A stretch of DNA of 28,402 nucleotides, taken from NCBI GenBank assembly GCA_014860005.1, contig JACZKP010000173.1:1-28402 (forward strand), read 5' to 3'. Below are positions 7,430-16,674 of this stretch, in pieces. The notes beneath the pieces are model-generated. The model was not told where the DNA came from. It searched no databases and saw only the letters and a program-made list of their open reading frames with translations. This DNA is from Verrucomicrobiota bacterium. GTDB taxonomy: Bacteria; Verrucomicrobiota; Verrucomicrobiae; Limisphaerales; UBA11358. The translations under genes and the position numbers were made by a program. The first letter of the stretch is position 1, and every line of letters begins with the position of its first letter.

Positions 7430-10400
7430 ATGAAAAAACTACTTCCTTTTTTGTTGTCGGTCCTGTTTGTGGTCCCCGTCACACTTGACGCCGCCGAGCC
7501 GCTCCGCGTCTTCATCCGCGCCGGCGCGAAAACTCACGGACCCGGACAGCACGACCACCCTCGCTTCCTGCGCGAGTGGACCCAACTACTCAACGACCGT
7601 GGGCTGAAGGCTGAGGGCGCGATGGAATTCCCCGAAGCCGCGCAACTGGAAAAGACCGATGTGCTGATCATTCACGCGCCCGACGGCATGAAGATCGTTG
7701 GGGAAGACCGCGAGAACTTTGAGATGTTTCTCCAGCGCGGCGGTGGTGTGGTGGTGATTCACGCCGGCGTGGTCGGCGGCGATCAACACGACTGGATTAA
7801 AAAAGTCATCGGCGGCGCTTGGCGCTGGCCTTCACCGGAACTGGCCCGGGAGCGCGCCACGAAGTATCTCGAAGGCGAAGTCGGGCTGTGCTGGCTGGAT
7901 ACAGAGCACCCGATCAGCCGCGGCCTGTCAAACTTCGATTGGAAGGACGAAATCTATTACGACTTGGACCTCGCGCCGGACATCGGTGTGCTCGCATCCA
8001 GTTTTCACAACGTTCACATTATCGCGCCGCAAATCTGGACCTATGAGAAAATCCTTAGTGGCACGGGCGTCCCGCCCGTGCGAACCAACAACGAACCGCT
8101 GCCATCGGAAACAGAAACGCACGGGCGGGACGCCCGTGCCACTACTTATCGCGCGTTCGTCAGTTTGGCGGGGCACGAGTATGAGAACTTCAACACGCCG
8201 CAATACCGAACTGTGTTGCTGCGCGGCATCGCCTGGGCTGGCAAACGCGCCAATGCCGATGAGTTCTGCAGACCGGAGGAACTCGCCTCGCTCCGTTATC
8301 CGCCCGGCGGCCCGCGTCCGGCGCCGGCGGCGATGAAGACCTTCAATCTGCATCCCGAATTCAACATCTCGCTCGCCGCTGACGAAAACATCGCGGAGAA
8401 GATCATGTCGCTGGACTGGGATCCACAGGGCCGCCTGTGGGTCGTTGAGACGCCCGAGTATCCCGGAGGTCGCGACATTCATCGCAATGACAATCGCATT
8501 GCCCCGTGGCGCGAGCGTGAGCCGGATAAGTTTGCACCAGGGCGGAAGGAGGCACGCGAACCCCGTGACCGCGTTTCGATTCTCGAGGATACGAATGGCG
8601 ACGGGGTTATGGATAAGAAGACCGTGTTTGCCGATGGCTTGGAATTGCCGACTTCGCTCGTGTTCTACAAGGACGGCGTGATCGTCACGCAAGCGCCGGA
8701 TATTCTGTGGCTGCGCGACACAGACGGCGATGGCAAGGCAGACAAGCGGGAGGTTATATTCACCGGTTGGGGCACGCACGATACCCACGCCGTCATCAAT
8801 AATCTCTGCTGGGGGCCGGATGGCTGGGTTTATGGCACGGTCGGTTACAGCTCCGGTGAGCCGCGTTCGGTGGATGGCTCAAAACGATTTGGCCGCATCA
8901 CGGCGGGTTTGTTCCGCTTCCGTCCGGACGGCTCGGCGCTCGAACAAGTCGCCGCCGGTTCGTGCAACACCTGGGGTTGCGACGTGGCGCCGGACGGCGA
9001 ATTATTCTTCAGCACCGCCACCTGCGGTGAACCCATCCTGCAACTTGTGTTGCCGGAAAAAATCATCAGCCGCGCGGGTGTGCCCGGCGTGCGGGCAGTC
9101 AAACCAATCATGGAAGAAAACAAGGTCTTTCCCGCCCGGCAGGAAACGCGTCAACCGTACCTGCAGATTGACTGGGTGGGCGCGTGGACGGCGGCTTCCG
9201 GTGGCACGATTTACAACGGCGGCGCGTGGCCTGCAAAGTGGCAGGGGCCGGCGTGGTCCTTCTTCCTGCACGAGCCGACGGTGTGGTTGATGCATCATGA
9301 ATTCCTTCAACCGGACGGAGTTTACTACCAGGGTCGCCGCGAGGCGGGGCGGCAGCAAACGCATTTTCTGGCCAGCACGGATTACTGGTTCAAGCCGATC
9401 CACAGTCGCGTCGGACCGGATGGCGCGCTGTACCTCGTGGATTTCTACAACCAGATCGCCGTTCACAACGACACCCGCGGACCGCCGCACGGCGCGCGCA
9501 ACGCCGCAACGCGCCCCGACCGCGACCATCATTTCACGCGGCTCTATCGCATCCAGCACAAGGAGGCGCAGACCTTGCCGGCGTTTGAGTTGAATCCCAA
9601 AGCTCCCGCGCGTTTGGTCGAGATGCTCGATCATCCCAACGGGTGGGTGCGCGGCACGGCGAATCGGCTATTGAGCGAGGGCGCGGGCCGTTCCGCACCC
9701 GAGGCGCTGGAGCGGAAGTTCCACGAAGCCCGCACGACTTATGGCCGGATGCACGCGCTATGGGTGCTCCACAACCTGGAGTGGCTTGATCCCGACATGT
9801 TGCTCACAGCCGCGCAGAATCGTGACGCGGTCATCCGCAAGACCGCTATGCGCATCGCGGCGGAGATGGATAACACGGGCAATGAACCGCCGCCGGAACT
9901 TGTGCGCGCCCTGCTTGCCGACCCGGATCAGCGGGTGCGCCTCTGGGCGCTTGTCGCCGGGACGACCGTGCCGCCCACCAGCGATCTGGCGGAGGCGATT
10001 GTCGAAGCGTGGCCCTCGTTTCAGAATCCTCACCTGGAGACGGCCGCGTTGGCGATCACCGCCAAAGACCCGTTGTTGTTCCTGCATGCGGCTTTCGCGG
10101 TCAAGGAACCGCCAGCGGTTGCGGGCATGATTTCGCAACTCGCCCGTCAGATTGCGCAACAGAACAATCCGGAATCCGCTCGTGCCTTGGTGGTGGCGCT
10201 TGCCAGCAAGCCTGCCGTCACCGATGCGTTGAAGACCGCTGCGCTTCAGTCGCTGGCGGCAAACCTGCGCCCCGGGTTCGTTCCGCCGGCCAACACCGCG
10301 CTCGGCAATGCGTTCCAGCGTTTACTGGCTTCCGAGCGCACGGCGGGAGCTGTGCTGCCATTGTTGGCCCGCTGGAATTATGCGGAACAAGTGGGTGATG

Positions 10401-12604
10401 CCGCGCGTCAAGCGGTGGGCAAGTCGGCAGCACGCCTGGCGGATATTTCCTTGTCCGATGCCGAACGCGGCCAGATTGCCGTGAACCTGCTCGGGGTCCG
10501 CGCCCTGGATGCCAGCATCGTTCCTTCCGTGGCCGCACTGGTGGGCAGCGACGCCAGTGAGCGGCTCCAACTCCGAGTGATTGAGGCTCTTGGCAACACG
10601 GGCGAACCCGCCGCCGGAGAATTCCTGCTGGCCGGGCTGCCCAAGCTGAACCTCGAACTCCGCGAAGCCGCCTTCGGCCAATTGCTCAAACGCACCGATT
10701 GGTCCGACGCCGTCGTCCGGGCGCTGGCCGAGCGGCAACTCGATTCCGCCGTGCTTGGACTCGCCAATTTGCACCGCTTGCGCACGCATCCGGACGCTGC
10801 CGTTGCCCGCCGCGCCACCGACGTCATCACTGAACTGAAAGGGCCCGAACAGAAGGAGAAGGACACGCTTATTGCGAAGTTGCGGCCTGAAGTGATTAAA
10901 CCCGGCAATGCTGCCAACGGAGCCATCCTCTACACGCAAAACTGCGCGCCGTGCCACAAGTTCAAAGACGAGGGCGCGGATTTTGGCCCGAATCTCACCG
11001 GCATGGGAGCGCACGGTCCCGAAGACTTGTTGATTCACATTCTGGATCCCAACCGCGTACTCGAACCCAACTACGCCGCGGTGAGCATCGAGACGAAGGA
11101 TGAATTGAGTTACGACGGCATTGTGCTGCGCGAGAACAACGCGGTGGTTGTCCTGCGCAATCAAACCGCCGAGACGGAGATTCGCAAGGACAACATTGCG
11201 GCGCGGCGCAATACCGGTCGCTCCCTGATGCCCGATGGCTTTGAACAACTGGGCGTTGAGGGCTTGCGCGATCTGTTGACCTATCTCTGCGCGGATGAGC
11301 AGCGCTTCCGCATTCTGGACCTCACCGACGCATTCACCGCGAACACGTCGCGGGGCATTTACATGACGGTGGAATCGCGCGACGAATCCTTGCGATTCAA
11401 GAAATGGGGCACGATCAAACAGCGCGATGTGCCGTTCGACATCATCAATCCGCAACGCACGCCCACGGGCAACAACGTCATCGTTTTGCAGGGCGGCTCC
11501 GGCATGGCGCGGAATTATCCACGTCAGGTCGAGGTAAAGGTGGGCCTTGCGGCAAGCAAGCTGCATGTCCTCGGCGGCGTGGCAGGTTGGGGGCATCCGC
11601 TCGGGCGCGCAAATGAACCGGTAGCGAGAATCATCGTGCATTATGCCGGCGAGGAAACGGAGGAGATCATCCTCCGTAACGGCGTTGAGTTTGCAGACTA
11701 TATCGGGCGTTTCGACGTGCCGGGTTCGGAAGCCTTGGCCAATCTTGATGATTTGCTCCAGCAAGGCCGGCAGCTTCGTTATTTCAGCAAGCCGTTCACC
11801 AAGCGCGGCGTCATTGAAAAATTGACGCTGGCCAGTTACGCCAATGAAGTCGCGCCAACGTTTGTGGGTCTGACGGTGGAAATCGGCGAAGGCACGCCCG
11901 CTACAGCTTCGGCGCAATCCACGCCTGCCGCTCCCGTTGGCCCGTCGTTCCAATGGGCCACAGGACTGAAAGTGCTCATCATTGGTGGCGGCGACGCGCA
12001 TGACTACAACCGCTGGTTCAATCAAGCCGACGTAAAGACGCTGAACGAAACCGGAGGCATCAGCGCGAATTACACGGACATCACCGGCGGCTTGGCTGAC
12101 GTCATCGCTGCCGTGGACGTGCTGATCGTCAGCAACAACAAACGGTTCACCGATGAAGCCTCCAAGCAGGCCATCATGCGGCACATTGAGAATGGCAAAG
12201 GCTTCATCGGGTTGCATCCCGGGCTGTGGTATAACTGGCGTGATTGGCCGGAATACAATCGCGTGCTGGTCGGTGGCGGCTCGCGCGGTCACGACCGTTT
12301 GGGTGAGTTTGAAGTCGTTGTAACTGAACCAACGCATGTGCTGATGCACGGCGTGCCCGCGAAGTTCAAGATCAAGGATGAGTTGTATTGGTTCGAACCC
12401 GATCCACAGGGCACACCGATCAAAGTGCTCGCCACCGCACATTCCGCGCAGAAGAACCAACCGTATCCGCAGGTCTTCACTGTTGAGCACGCTAAGGCCC
12501 GCGTCGTCGGCCTCACTTTGGGACATGATGGCGATGCACACCATCACCCGGCTTACATCCAACTGCTGCGGAATGCGGTGTTGTGGGCGGCGGCCAAGAA
12601 CTGA
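7430..12604 (+). CDS. Giant secreted ThuA / PVC dehydrogenase / HEAT / cytochrome c / ThuA protein
   Basis: Exported multidomain protein, 1724 aa. The ATG at 7430 gives a clear signal peptide (MKKLLPFLLSVLFVVPVTLDAAE); an in-frame ATG 252 bases upstream lies inside the cupin gene and is rejected. Domains in order: ThuA-like (about 22-290); PVC-type membrane-bound dehydrogenase beta-propeller (about 303-700, with ILEDTNGDGVMDKKTVFADG and LRDTDGDGKADK); HEAT-like helices (about 720-1140); a c-type heme domain with CAPCH (Cys1172, Cys1175, His1176) and likely axial Met1267 in SLMPDGFEQL; a beta-rich domain (about 1300-1500); and a second ThuA-like domain (about 1512-1724). ThuA proteins are tied to sugar use; the heme suggests electron transfer from a periplasmic oxidation. 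Residues about 209-239 of the first ThuA domain come from an inserted palindromic repeat. Confidence 0.92.
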   Translation: MKKLLPFLLSVLFVVPVTLDAAEPLRVFIRAGAKTHGPGQHDHPRFLREWTQLLNDRGLKAEGAMEFPEAAQLEKTDVLIIHAPDGMKIVGEDRENFEMFLQRGGGVVVIHAGVVGGDQHDWIKKVIGGAWRWPSPELARERATKYLEGEVGLCWLDTEHPISRGLSNFDWKDEIYYDLDLAPDIGVLASSFHNVHIIAPQIWTYEKILSGTGVPPVRTNNEPLPSETETHGRDARATTYRAFVSLAGHEYENFNTPQYRTVLLRGIAWAGKRANADEFCRPEELASLRYPPGGPRPAPAAMKTFNLHPEFNISLAADENIAEKIMSLDWDPQGRLWVVETPEYPGGRDIHRNDNRIAPWREREPDKFAPGRKEAREPRDRVSILEDTNGDGVMDKKTVFADGLELPTSLVFYKDGVIVTQAPDILWLRDTDGDGKADKREVIFTGWGTHDTHAVINNLCWGPDGWVYGTVGYSSGEPRSVDGSKRFGRITAGLFRFRPDGSALEQVAAGSCNTWGCDVAPDGELFFSTATCGEPILQLVLPEKIISRAGVPGVRAVKPIMEENKVFPARQETRQPYLQIDWVGAWTAASGGTIYNGGAWPAKWQGPAWSFFLHEPTVWLMHHEFLQPDGVYYQGRREAGRQQTHFLASTDYWFKPIHSRVGPDGALYLVDFYNQIAVHNDTRGPPHGARNAATRPDRDHHFTRLYRIQHKEAQTLPAFELNPKAPARLVEMLDHPNGWVRGTANRLLSEGAGRSAPEALERKFHEARTTYGRMHALWVLHNLEWLDPDMLLTAAQNRDAVIRKTAMRIAAEMDNTGNEPPPELVRALLADPDQRVRLWALVAGTTVPPTSDLAEAIVEAWPSFQNPHLETAALAITAKDPLLFLHAAFAVKEPPAVAGMISQLARQIAQQNNPESARALVVALASKPAVTDALKTAALQSLAANLRPGFVPPANTALGNAFQRLLASERTAGAVLPLLARWNYAEQVGDAARQAVGKSAARLADISLSDAERGQIAVNLLGVRALDASIVPSVAALVGSDASERLQLRVIEALGNTGEPAAGEFLLAGLPKLNLELREAAFGQLLKRTDWSDAVVRALAERQLDSAVLGLANLHRLRTHPDAAVARRATDVITELKGPEQKEKDTLIAKLRPEVIKPGNAANGAILYTQNCAPCHKFKDEGADFGPNLTGMGAHGPEDLLIHILDPNRVLEPNYAAVSIETKDELSYDGIVLRENNAVVVLRNQTAETEIRKDNIAARRNTGRSLMPDGFEQLGVEGLRDLLTYLCADEQRFRILDLTDAFTANTSRGIYMTVESRDESLRFKKWGTIKQRDVPFDIINPQRTPTGNNVIVLQGGSGMARNYPRQVEVKVGLAASKLHVLGGVAGWGHPLGRANEPVARIIVHYAGEETEEIILRNGVEFADYIGRFDVPGSEALANLDDLLQQGRQLRYFSKPFTKRGVIEKLTLASYANEVAPTFVGLTVEIGEGTPATASAQSTPAAPVGPSFQWATGLKVLIIGGGDAHDYNRWFNQADVKTLNETGGISANYTDITGGLADVIAAVDVLIVSNNKRFTDEASKQAIMRHIENGKGFIGLHPGLWYNWRDWPEYNRVLVGGGSRGHDRLGEFEVVVTEPTHVLMHGVPAKFKIKDELYWFEPDPQGTPIKVLATAHSAQKNQPYPQVFTVEHAKARVVGLTLGHDGDAHHHPAYIQLLRNAVLWAAAKN
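8056..8144. repeat. Palindromic repeat element B, in frame inside a ThuA domain
   Basis: Arms at 8056-8082 and 8118-8144 are perfect reverse complements over 27 bases, with a 35-base loop. Each arm holds a smaller palindrome, CACGGGCG and CGCCCGTG. In the reading frame of the host gene the arms give SGTGVPPVR and HGRDARAT, and the loop gives TNNEPLPSETET. The frame stays open through the element. The peptide interrupts the ThuA domain between ...QIWTYEKIL and YRAFVSLAGHEYENF. Confidence 0.92.
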
Positions 12605-12675
12605 AGGCGGTTCGCCGTCAGCATGTGAAAGCGAAAACCTTCGATTTCATGCCGAATGAAGCGTTGATCGTGAAG

Positions 12676-12836
12676 CTTTGGAGTGCGGTGACCTGTCACC
12701 GCTGTGGCTGCTTTGACGACTTGTCGTCAAGGTCGGGCCGCGTTCAGCGGGCTGCGGATGAACTTGGACGCGGCCTGCAAGTTCGACGGCGACAAGTCGC
12801 CTGCGCAAAGCGCGGCCAAGTCCGCGCACTCCAAAG
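12676..12836. repeat. Palindromic repeat element C between genes
   Basis: Outer arms CTTTGGAGTGCG (12676-12687) and CGCACTCCAAAG (12825-12836) are perfect reverse complements. Inside are three small perfect hairpins, each with a GAC-NN-GTC centre: GCGGTGACctGTCACCGC (12685-12702), TTGACGACttGTCGTCAA (12713-12730) and GGCGACaaGTCGCC (12788-12801). No gene fits 12605-12905, so this element fills most of the gap between the giant protein and the UPF0261 gene. Confidence 0.8.
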
Positions 12837-12905
12837 GCTGCGGCGTTGTCTTGTATCAACTAGTACGGAACCTTTGCACACTGATCGGCAGCGCTGAAGC
12901 TTCCC

Positions 12906-14141
12906 ATGCCCACCATCGCAATCCTCGGTACAATGGACACGAAAGGTGTTGAACACGCCTTTGTGGCCGAGCTGATCCGTCAGCGTGGCCACAATGTTTT
13001 GGTCATTGATGTGGGAAGCCTAAGCGAGCCGCAACTCAAGCCTGACATCACCCGTGCCGAAGTTGCCGCCGCCGCCGGGGTTGACATGTTGGCACTCATG
13101 GCGAAGCAAGACCGCGGTGAAGCCGTCACCGCCATGTCGCGCGGCGCACCCATCGTTCTGGCCAAGCTCGCCGAGGATAAGCGTATTGATGGCGTAATCT
13201 CGCTCGGTGGCGGTGGCGGTACGGCCATCGCCACGGCGGCGATGCGCGCGTTGCCCATTGGTTTTCCGAAGCTCATGGTTTCCACGCTCGCCAGCGGCAA
13301 CACCGCTCCGTATGTCGGCGTGAAGGACATCGTCATGTTCCCAAGCGTGGTGGACGTGGCGGGTTTGAATCGCATTTCAAGGCAACTTCTGGCCCGCGCT
13401 GCCGGGGCCATCTGCGGCATGGTCGAGATGACACCGCCGGTCGTGGCGGACAAGCCCATTATTGTGGCCAGCCAGTTTGGGAATACGACGCTTTGCATCG
13501 AACACGCGCGCAGAATTCTGGAGGCGGCCGGTTACGAAGTCATCGTCTTCGCCGCGACCGGCACGGGCGGCCGCACGATGGAATCGCTGATTGAAACCGG
13601 ACTGGTTGCTGGTGTGCTCGACGTGACGACAACCGAATGGGCGGACGAACTGGTGGGCGGGGTATTGAGTGCCGGCTTGACGCGCCTCGAGGCAGCCGCG
13701 CGTCATGGCGTGCCAGCCGTGGTCTCCACGGGCTGCCTCGACATGGTAAATTTCGGCCCGCCGGAAACCGTGCCCGCGAAATTCGCCGGACGCAAATTTT
13801 ACCAACACAACCCGCAAGTGACGTTGATGCGCACGACATCGGATGAATGTGCGAAGCTCGGTCGCATTCTCGCGGATAAACTGAATCTCTCCACCGGTCC
13901 GGTGAGCGTGCTGCTGCCTTTGCGGGGCGGCAGTATGATCAGCGCCCCGGGCGGCCCGTTCCATGATGCGGCCGCGGATGCGGCGTTGTATTCTTCCCTC
14001 AAGTCGGCGTTGCGGAGGGACATCTCGGTGGTGGAACTGGATTGTGCCGTCAACGAACCGGAATTTGCTGAAGCATCTGCGCGAACCCTTCGGCGCGAGA
14101 TTGAGGCGATAGGATCTGGAGCTAGGCTGAAAAGCCGGTAA
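12906..14141 (+). CDS. UPF0261 / Tm-1-like ATP-binding protein
   Basis: Cytosolic protein of 411 aa, full length for the family. The N terminus PTIAILGTMDTKGVEHAFVA is diagnostic for UPF0261, the family of the N-terminal half of tomato Tm-1. A glycine-rich loop GVISLGGGGGTAIATAAMRA is followed by KLMVSTLASGNTAPYVG and KDIVMFPSVVDVAGLNRISR, all strongly conserved. The second domain includes FAATGTGGRTMESLIETG and ends in the family motif PGGPFHDAAADAALYSSLK. Its biochemical role in bacteria is not known. It often occurs with or fused to the PEP hydrolase-like TIM barrel, here the gene at 5892-6797. The ATG at 12906 lacks a clear ribosome binding site. Confidence 0.93.
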   Translation: MPTIAILGTMDTKGVEHAFVAELIRQRGHNVLVIDVGSLSEPQLKPDITRAEVAAAAGVDMLALMAKQDRGEAVTAMSRGAPIVLAKLAEDKRIDGVISLGGGGGTAIATAAMRALPIGFPKLMVSTLASGNTAPYVGVKDIVMFPSVVDVAGLNRISRQLLARAAGAICGMVEMTPPVVADKPIIVASQFGNTTLCIEHARRILEAAGYEVIVFAATGTGGRTMESLIETGLVAGVLDVTTTEWADELVGGVLSAGLTRLEAAARHGVPAVVSTGCLDMVNFGPPETVPAKFAGRKFYQHNPQVTLMRTTSDECAKLGRILADKLNLSTGPVSVLLPLRGGSMISAPGGPFHDAAADAALYSSLKSALRRDISVVELDCAVNEPEFAEASARTLRREIEAIGSGARLKSR

Positions 14142-14378
14142 CTCGCATTTTGCTGAAGCAGCAGCCGGGATAGCCGTGCGTGGACCTGGATTCTTTGGCG
14201 TCTGTCGTTGATCGCTATTTTATCAGCGCTTCTTTGATTGTGGCGTTTGGTAAACAGACAAACTTCTTGCCATCAGCTTTTGCTTTGGTAGCATCATCAA
14301 GATGACAGCAGTGAGCTAGCTGATGTCGCCTTAGTCGGCAGGATCTGATCAAACAAACAGATAACAAAAAGGGTTCCA

Positions 14379-16604
14379 ATGAAACTTCTCCAAATTCTCA
14401 CCCCTCGGCGCGTTGCGTTTCTGACGCTGGCCGCCGTTGGGGTTCTCGGCGTCCCCGAAGCAAGCGCGGTATCTTATCACGAGACTGTTCTGGCGGATGG
14501 GCCAGTCGTGTATTACCGGTTAGAGGACCCCGCTGGTTCTCAGATGATTACCAACGCCGTCAACCCGGCTACTCATCTGGCGTATGTCACCCAGGATGAT
14601 TACTTTGCCTGGCCGAAATTCGAACAGCCGGGTGTCGGCAGCAACTCCGTGAGTTTTCATCTCTATACTCCCGAAGGTGGAACGCTGCAAAGGTCGCGCA
14701 TCGAACTCCCCTTTGAGCCGGAACTGAACCAGGCCGGACCGTTCACGGCGGAGTGTTGGGTGCGACCGACCAGTTGGGGCAGCGACTATCGTTGTCCCTT
14801 GGGCAACTTCGGCGGGTGGGGCGCATCGCCAACTCCGGGGTGGCACTTCTACCAAACGCCGGGCGAAGGAGCGACGTCTTCCTGGGTTTGGGTGCAGAAA
14901 GGGGGCAACATCTGGCTGGGTGGAACTCCAGTGACCAAGAACAAATGGGATCACTTGGTTGCCACCTATGACGGCACGACAGTTAACTTCTACGTCAATG
15001 GCGTGCTGAGGGGATCAACCACCGACACCTCTCCAGCACCGAACACCTTCCAACCCCTCACCATTGGTTGGAACCCCGCAGGAGGATGGGTCTTTGACGG
15101 AAACGTTGATGAAGTCGCCATCTACACCAAAGCTTTGACTGCGGAGCAGATCACGCTGCACTACGAGGTGGGGCTTACTAACTTCTACAGCGGTCCCCTG
15201 CCAGCGTATGTGGTTGCGGATCCCGTACCGGCCACCGCGTATGCCGGGCGGACGGCGACTTTCGTGGTCAGCGCGGACGGCACCGAGCCGCTTTCCTACC
15301 AGTGGTACAAAGGCGACACCGCGGTTGAAGGCGCCACTGGTGACACATTGGCGTTCACCTCTGCCTACGCCGACAACGGCGCGACCTACAAGGTTGTTGT
15401 GACCAATCTTTACGGTTCGGCCACGAGCGCCCCGGTAGCTCTCACCGTAATGACAGATCTGACGCTCGTCTCGAGTCCGGTCTCCATCACACGCACTGTC
15501 GGCAGCAAAGCCGCCTTCCTGGCTGCTTCCGGCGGTGCCCTGCCAGTGACCTATCAGTGGTATAAAGGGACAACGGCAATTCCGGGTGGAACCAACCAAA
15601 CCTTGTGGCTGTCTAATCTTCAACTCACAGAGGACAATTCCACGTATTATGCGCATATCACCAATCCCTGGTCGGCCACAAACAGCGAGACGGCTACACT
15701 CAACGTCACGCCAAGGGCGGTGGATGTCCCGATCACTGGATATGCGAAAGTCGTCATGGCTGATGACCCCGTTGCGTTCTGGCGCTTGGATGAAGCGGAA
15801 GGGAGTTTCACCGCCGTGGACGCTGCGGGCAGCTTCGACGGTACTTATACCCCAGGAAATGGTGCTGTCACCTACGCGACCACCACTGGCATTCCGATGG
15901 AAAGCAACCCAGCCGTCGGGGTCACCGGCGGAGCGCGTGTATCTATCCCATGGGCGCTGGAGTTGAGTCCTCGTGGCCCGTTCACAACTGAAGCTTGGTT
16001 CAAGCCGGCGACCCTGGCCGCGGATTCCCTGGACTATCGCACCGTGTTTTCGTCCTTGGGAGCTGGTCCCGGCGGCAGCGGACCCAACGGATGGTTGCTC
16101 TATCAACAGCCCAACAATACGTTTGCCTGGGTGCTGTTCAACCAGGGCTGGTTAAGCTCCTTCATGGGCGATCCCATCAGCGTCATTCAGGCCAATACCT
16201 GGTATCACATGGCTTTGACCTACGACGGCTCACTCTTCCGCATCTACGTCAACGGCCAACTCACCGCCACTCAGGCCTATGCCGCGTTCATTCCCAATCA
16301 GGACGGCGCCATCAATCTGGGCTGGCGCAGCGACAACGGCTGGAACCCGTTCGATGGCACGCTCGATGATGTCGCCATTTACAACAAGGCGCTCACCCTC
16401 GAGCAGGTCCAGGCCCACTACATGGCGACCGTTCGGTTGGCCCTCAGCCGGTCTGGCAACGACCTCATTCTTTCCTGGCCGTTCGGTACGTTGCAGCAAG
16501 CCGACAGCGTAACGGGTACCTACACGGACATGCCGGCGGCAACCTCACCGCATACGATCACCATTGGCACATTGCCGAAGTTCTATCGCGTCAAAGTGCA
16601 ATAG
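14379..16604 (+). CDS. Secreted LamG-Ig-Ig-LamG protein
   Basis: Exported protein of 741 aa with a signal peptide (RRVAFLTLAAVGVLG, cut likely after EASA). A LamG/concanavalin-like domain spans about 33-265 (FTAECWVRPTSWGSDYRC, then NKWDHLVATYDGTTVNFYVN). Two Ig-like domains follow at about 273-357 and 359-446, each with the YQWYKG strand. A second LamG spans about 452-683 and closes with DGTLDDVAIYNKALTLEQVQ. The last 60 residues form a small beta module (LILSWPFGTLQQADSV ... KFYRVKVQ) also found in the next two secreted proteins. The likely role is carbohydrate or surface binding; no catalytic motif is seen. The start is supported by AAAGGG 8 bases upstream. A rho-independent terminator follows. 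Confidence 0.9.
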   Translation: MKLLQILTPRRVAFLTLAAVGVLGVPEASAVSYHETVLADGPVVYYRLEDPAGSQMITNAVNPATHLAYVTQDDYFAWPKFEQPGVGSNSVSFHLYTPEGGTLQRSRIELPFEPELNQAGPFTAECWVRPTSWGSDYRCPLGNFGGWGASPTPGWHFYQTPGEGATSSWVWVQKGGNIWLGGTPVTKNKWDHLVATYDGTTVNFYVNGVLRGSTTDTSPAPNTFQPLTIGWNPAGGWVFDGNVDEVAIYTKALTAEQITLHYEVGLTNFYSGPLPAYVVADPVPATAYAGRTATFVVSADGTEPLSYQWYKGDTAVEGATGDTLAFTSAYADNGATYKVVVTNLYGSATSAPVALTVMTDLTLVSSPVSITRTVGSKAAFLAASGGALPVTYQWYKGTTAIPGGTNQTLWLSNLQLTEDNSTYYAHITNPWSATNSETATLNVTPRAVDVPITGYAKVVMADDPVAFWRLDEAEGSFTAVDAAGSFDGTYTPGNGAVTYATTTGIPMESNPAVGVTGGARVSIPWALELSPRGPFTTEAWFKPATLAADSLDYRTVFSSLGAGPGGSGPNGWLLYQQPNNTFAWVLFNQGWLSSFMGDPISVIQANTWYHMALTYDGSLFRIYVNGQLTATQAYAAFIPNQDGAINLGWRSDNGWNPFDGTLDDVAIYNKALTLEQVQAHYMATVRLALSRSGNDLILSWPFGTLQQADSVTGTYTDMPAATSPHTITIGTLPKFYRVKVQ

Positions 16605-16628
16605 CCGGTAGGCTTGGATTGAATTCGC

Positions 16629-16660
16629 GGGCCGGGGGCAAACCCCGGCCCTTTCTGTTT
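16629..16660 (+). terminator. Rho-independent terminator
   Basis: A perfect 9-base GC stem, GGGCCGGGG (16629-16637) with CCCCGGCCC (16643-16651), has a 5-base loop and is followed by TTTCTGTTT. It lies 24 bases after the LamG gene stop and 14 bases before the end of the convergent gene. The T-rich tract is on the plus strand, so it serves the LamG gene best. Confidence 0.9.
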
Positions 16661-16674
16661 CTCAGACGCCCACC

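Noticed and set aside
10322..12562. Long minus-strand open frame of 746 codons
   Set aside because: It lies wholly antisense to the well-supported giant ThuA/cytochrome gene. It has no domain or signal peptide and reads as the mirror of GC-rich codon bias.
12676..12836. CRISPR-like array
   Set aside because: The hairpins differ in sequence and are irregularly spaced, so they are not direct repeats with spacers.
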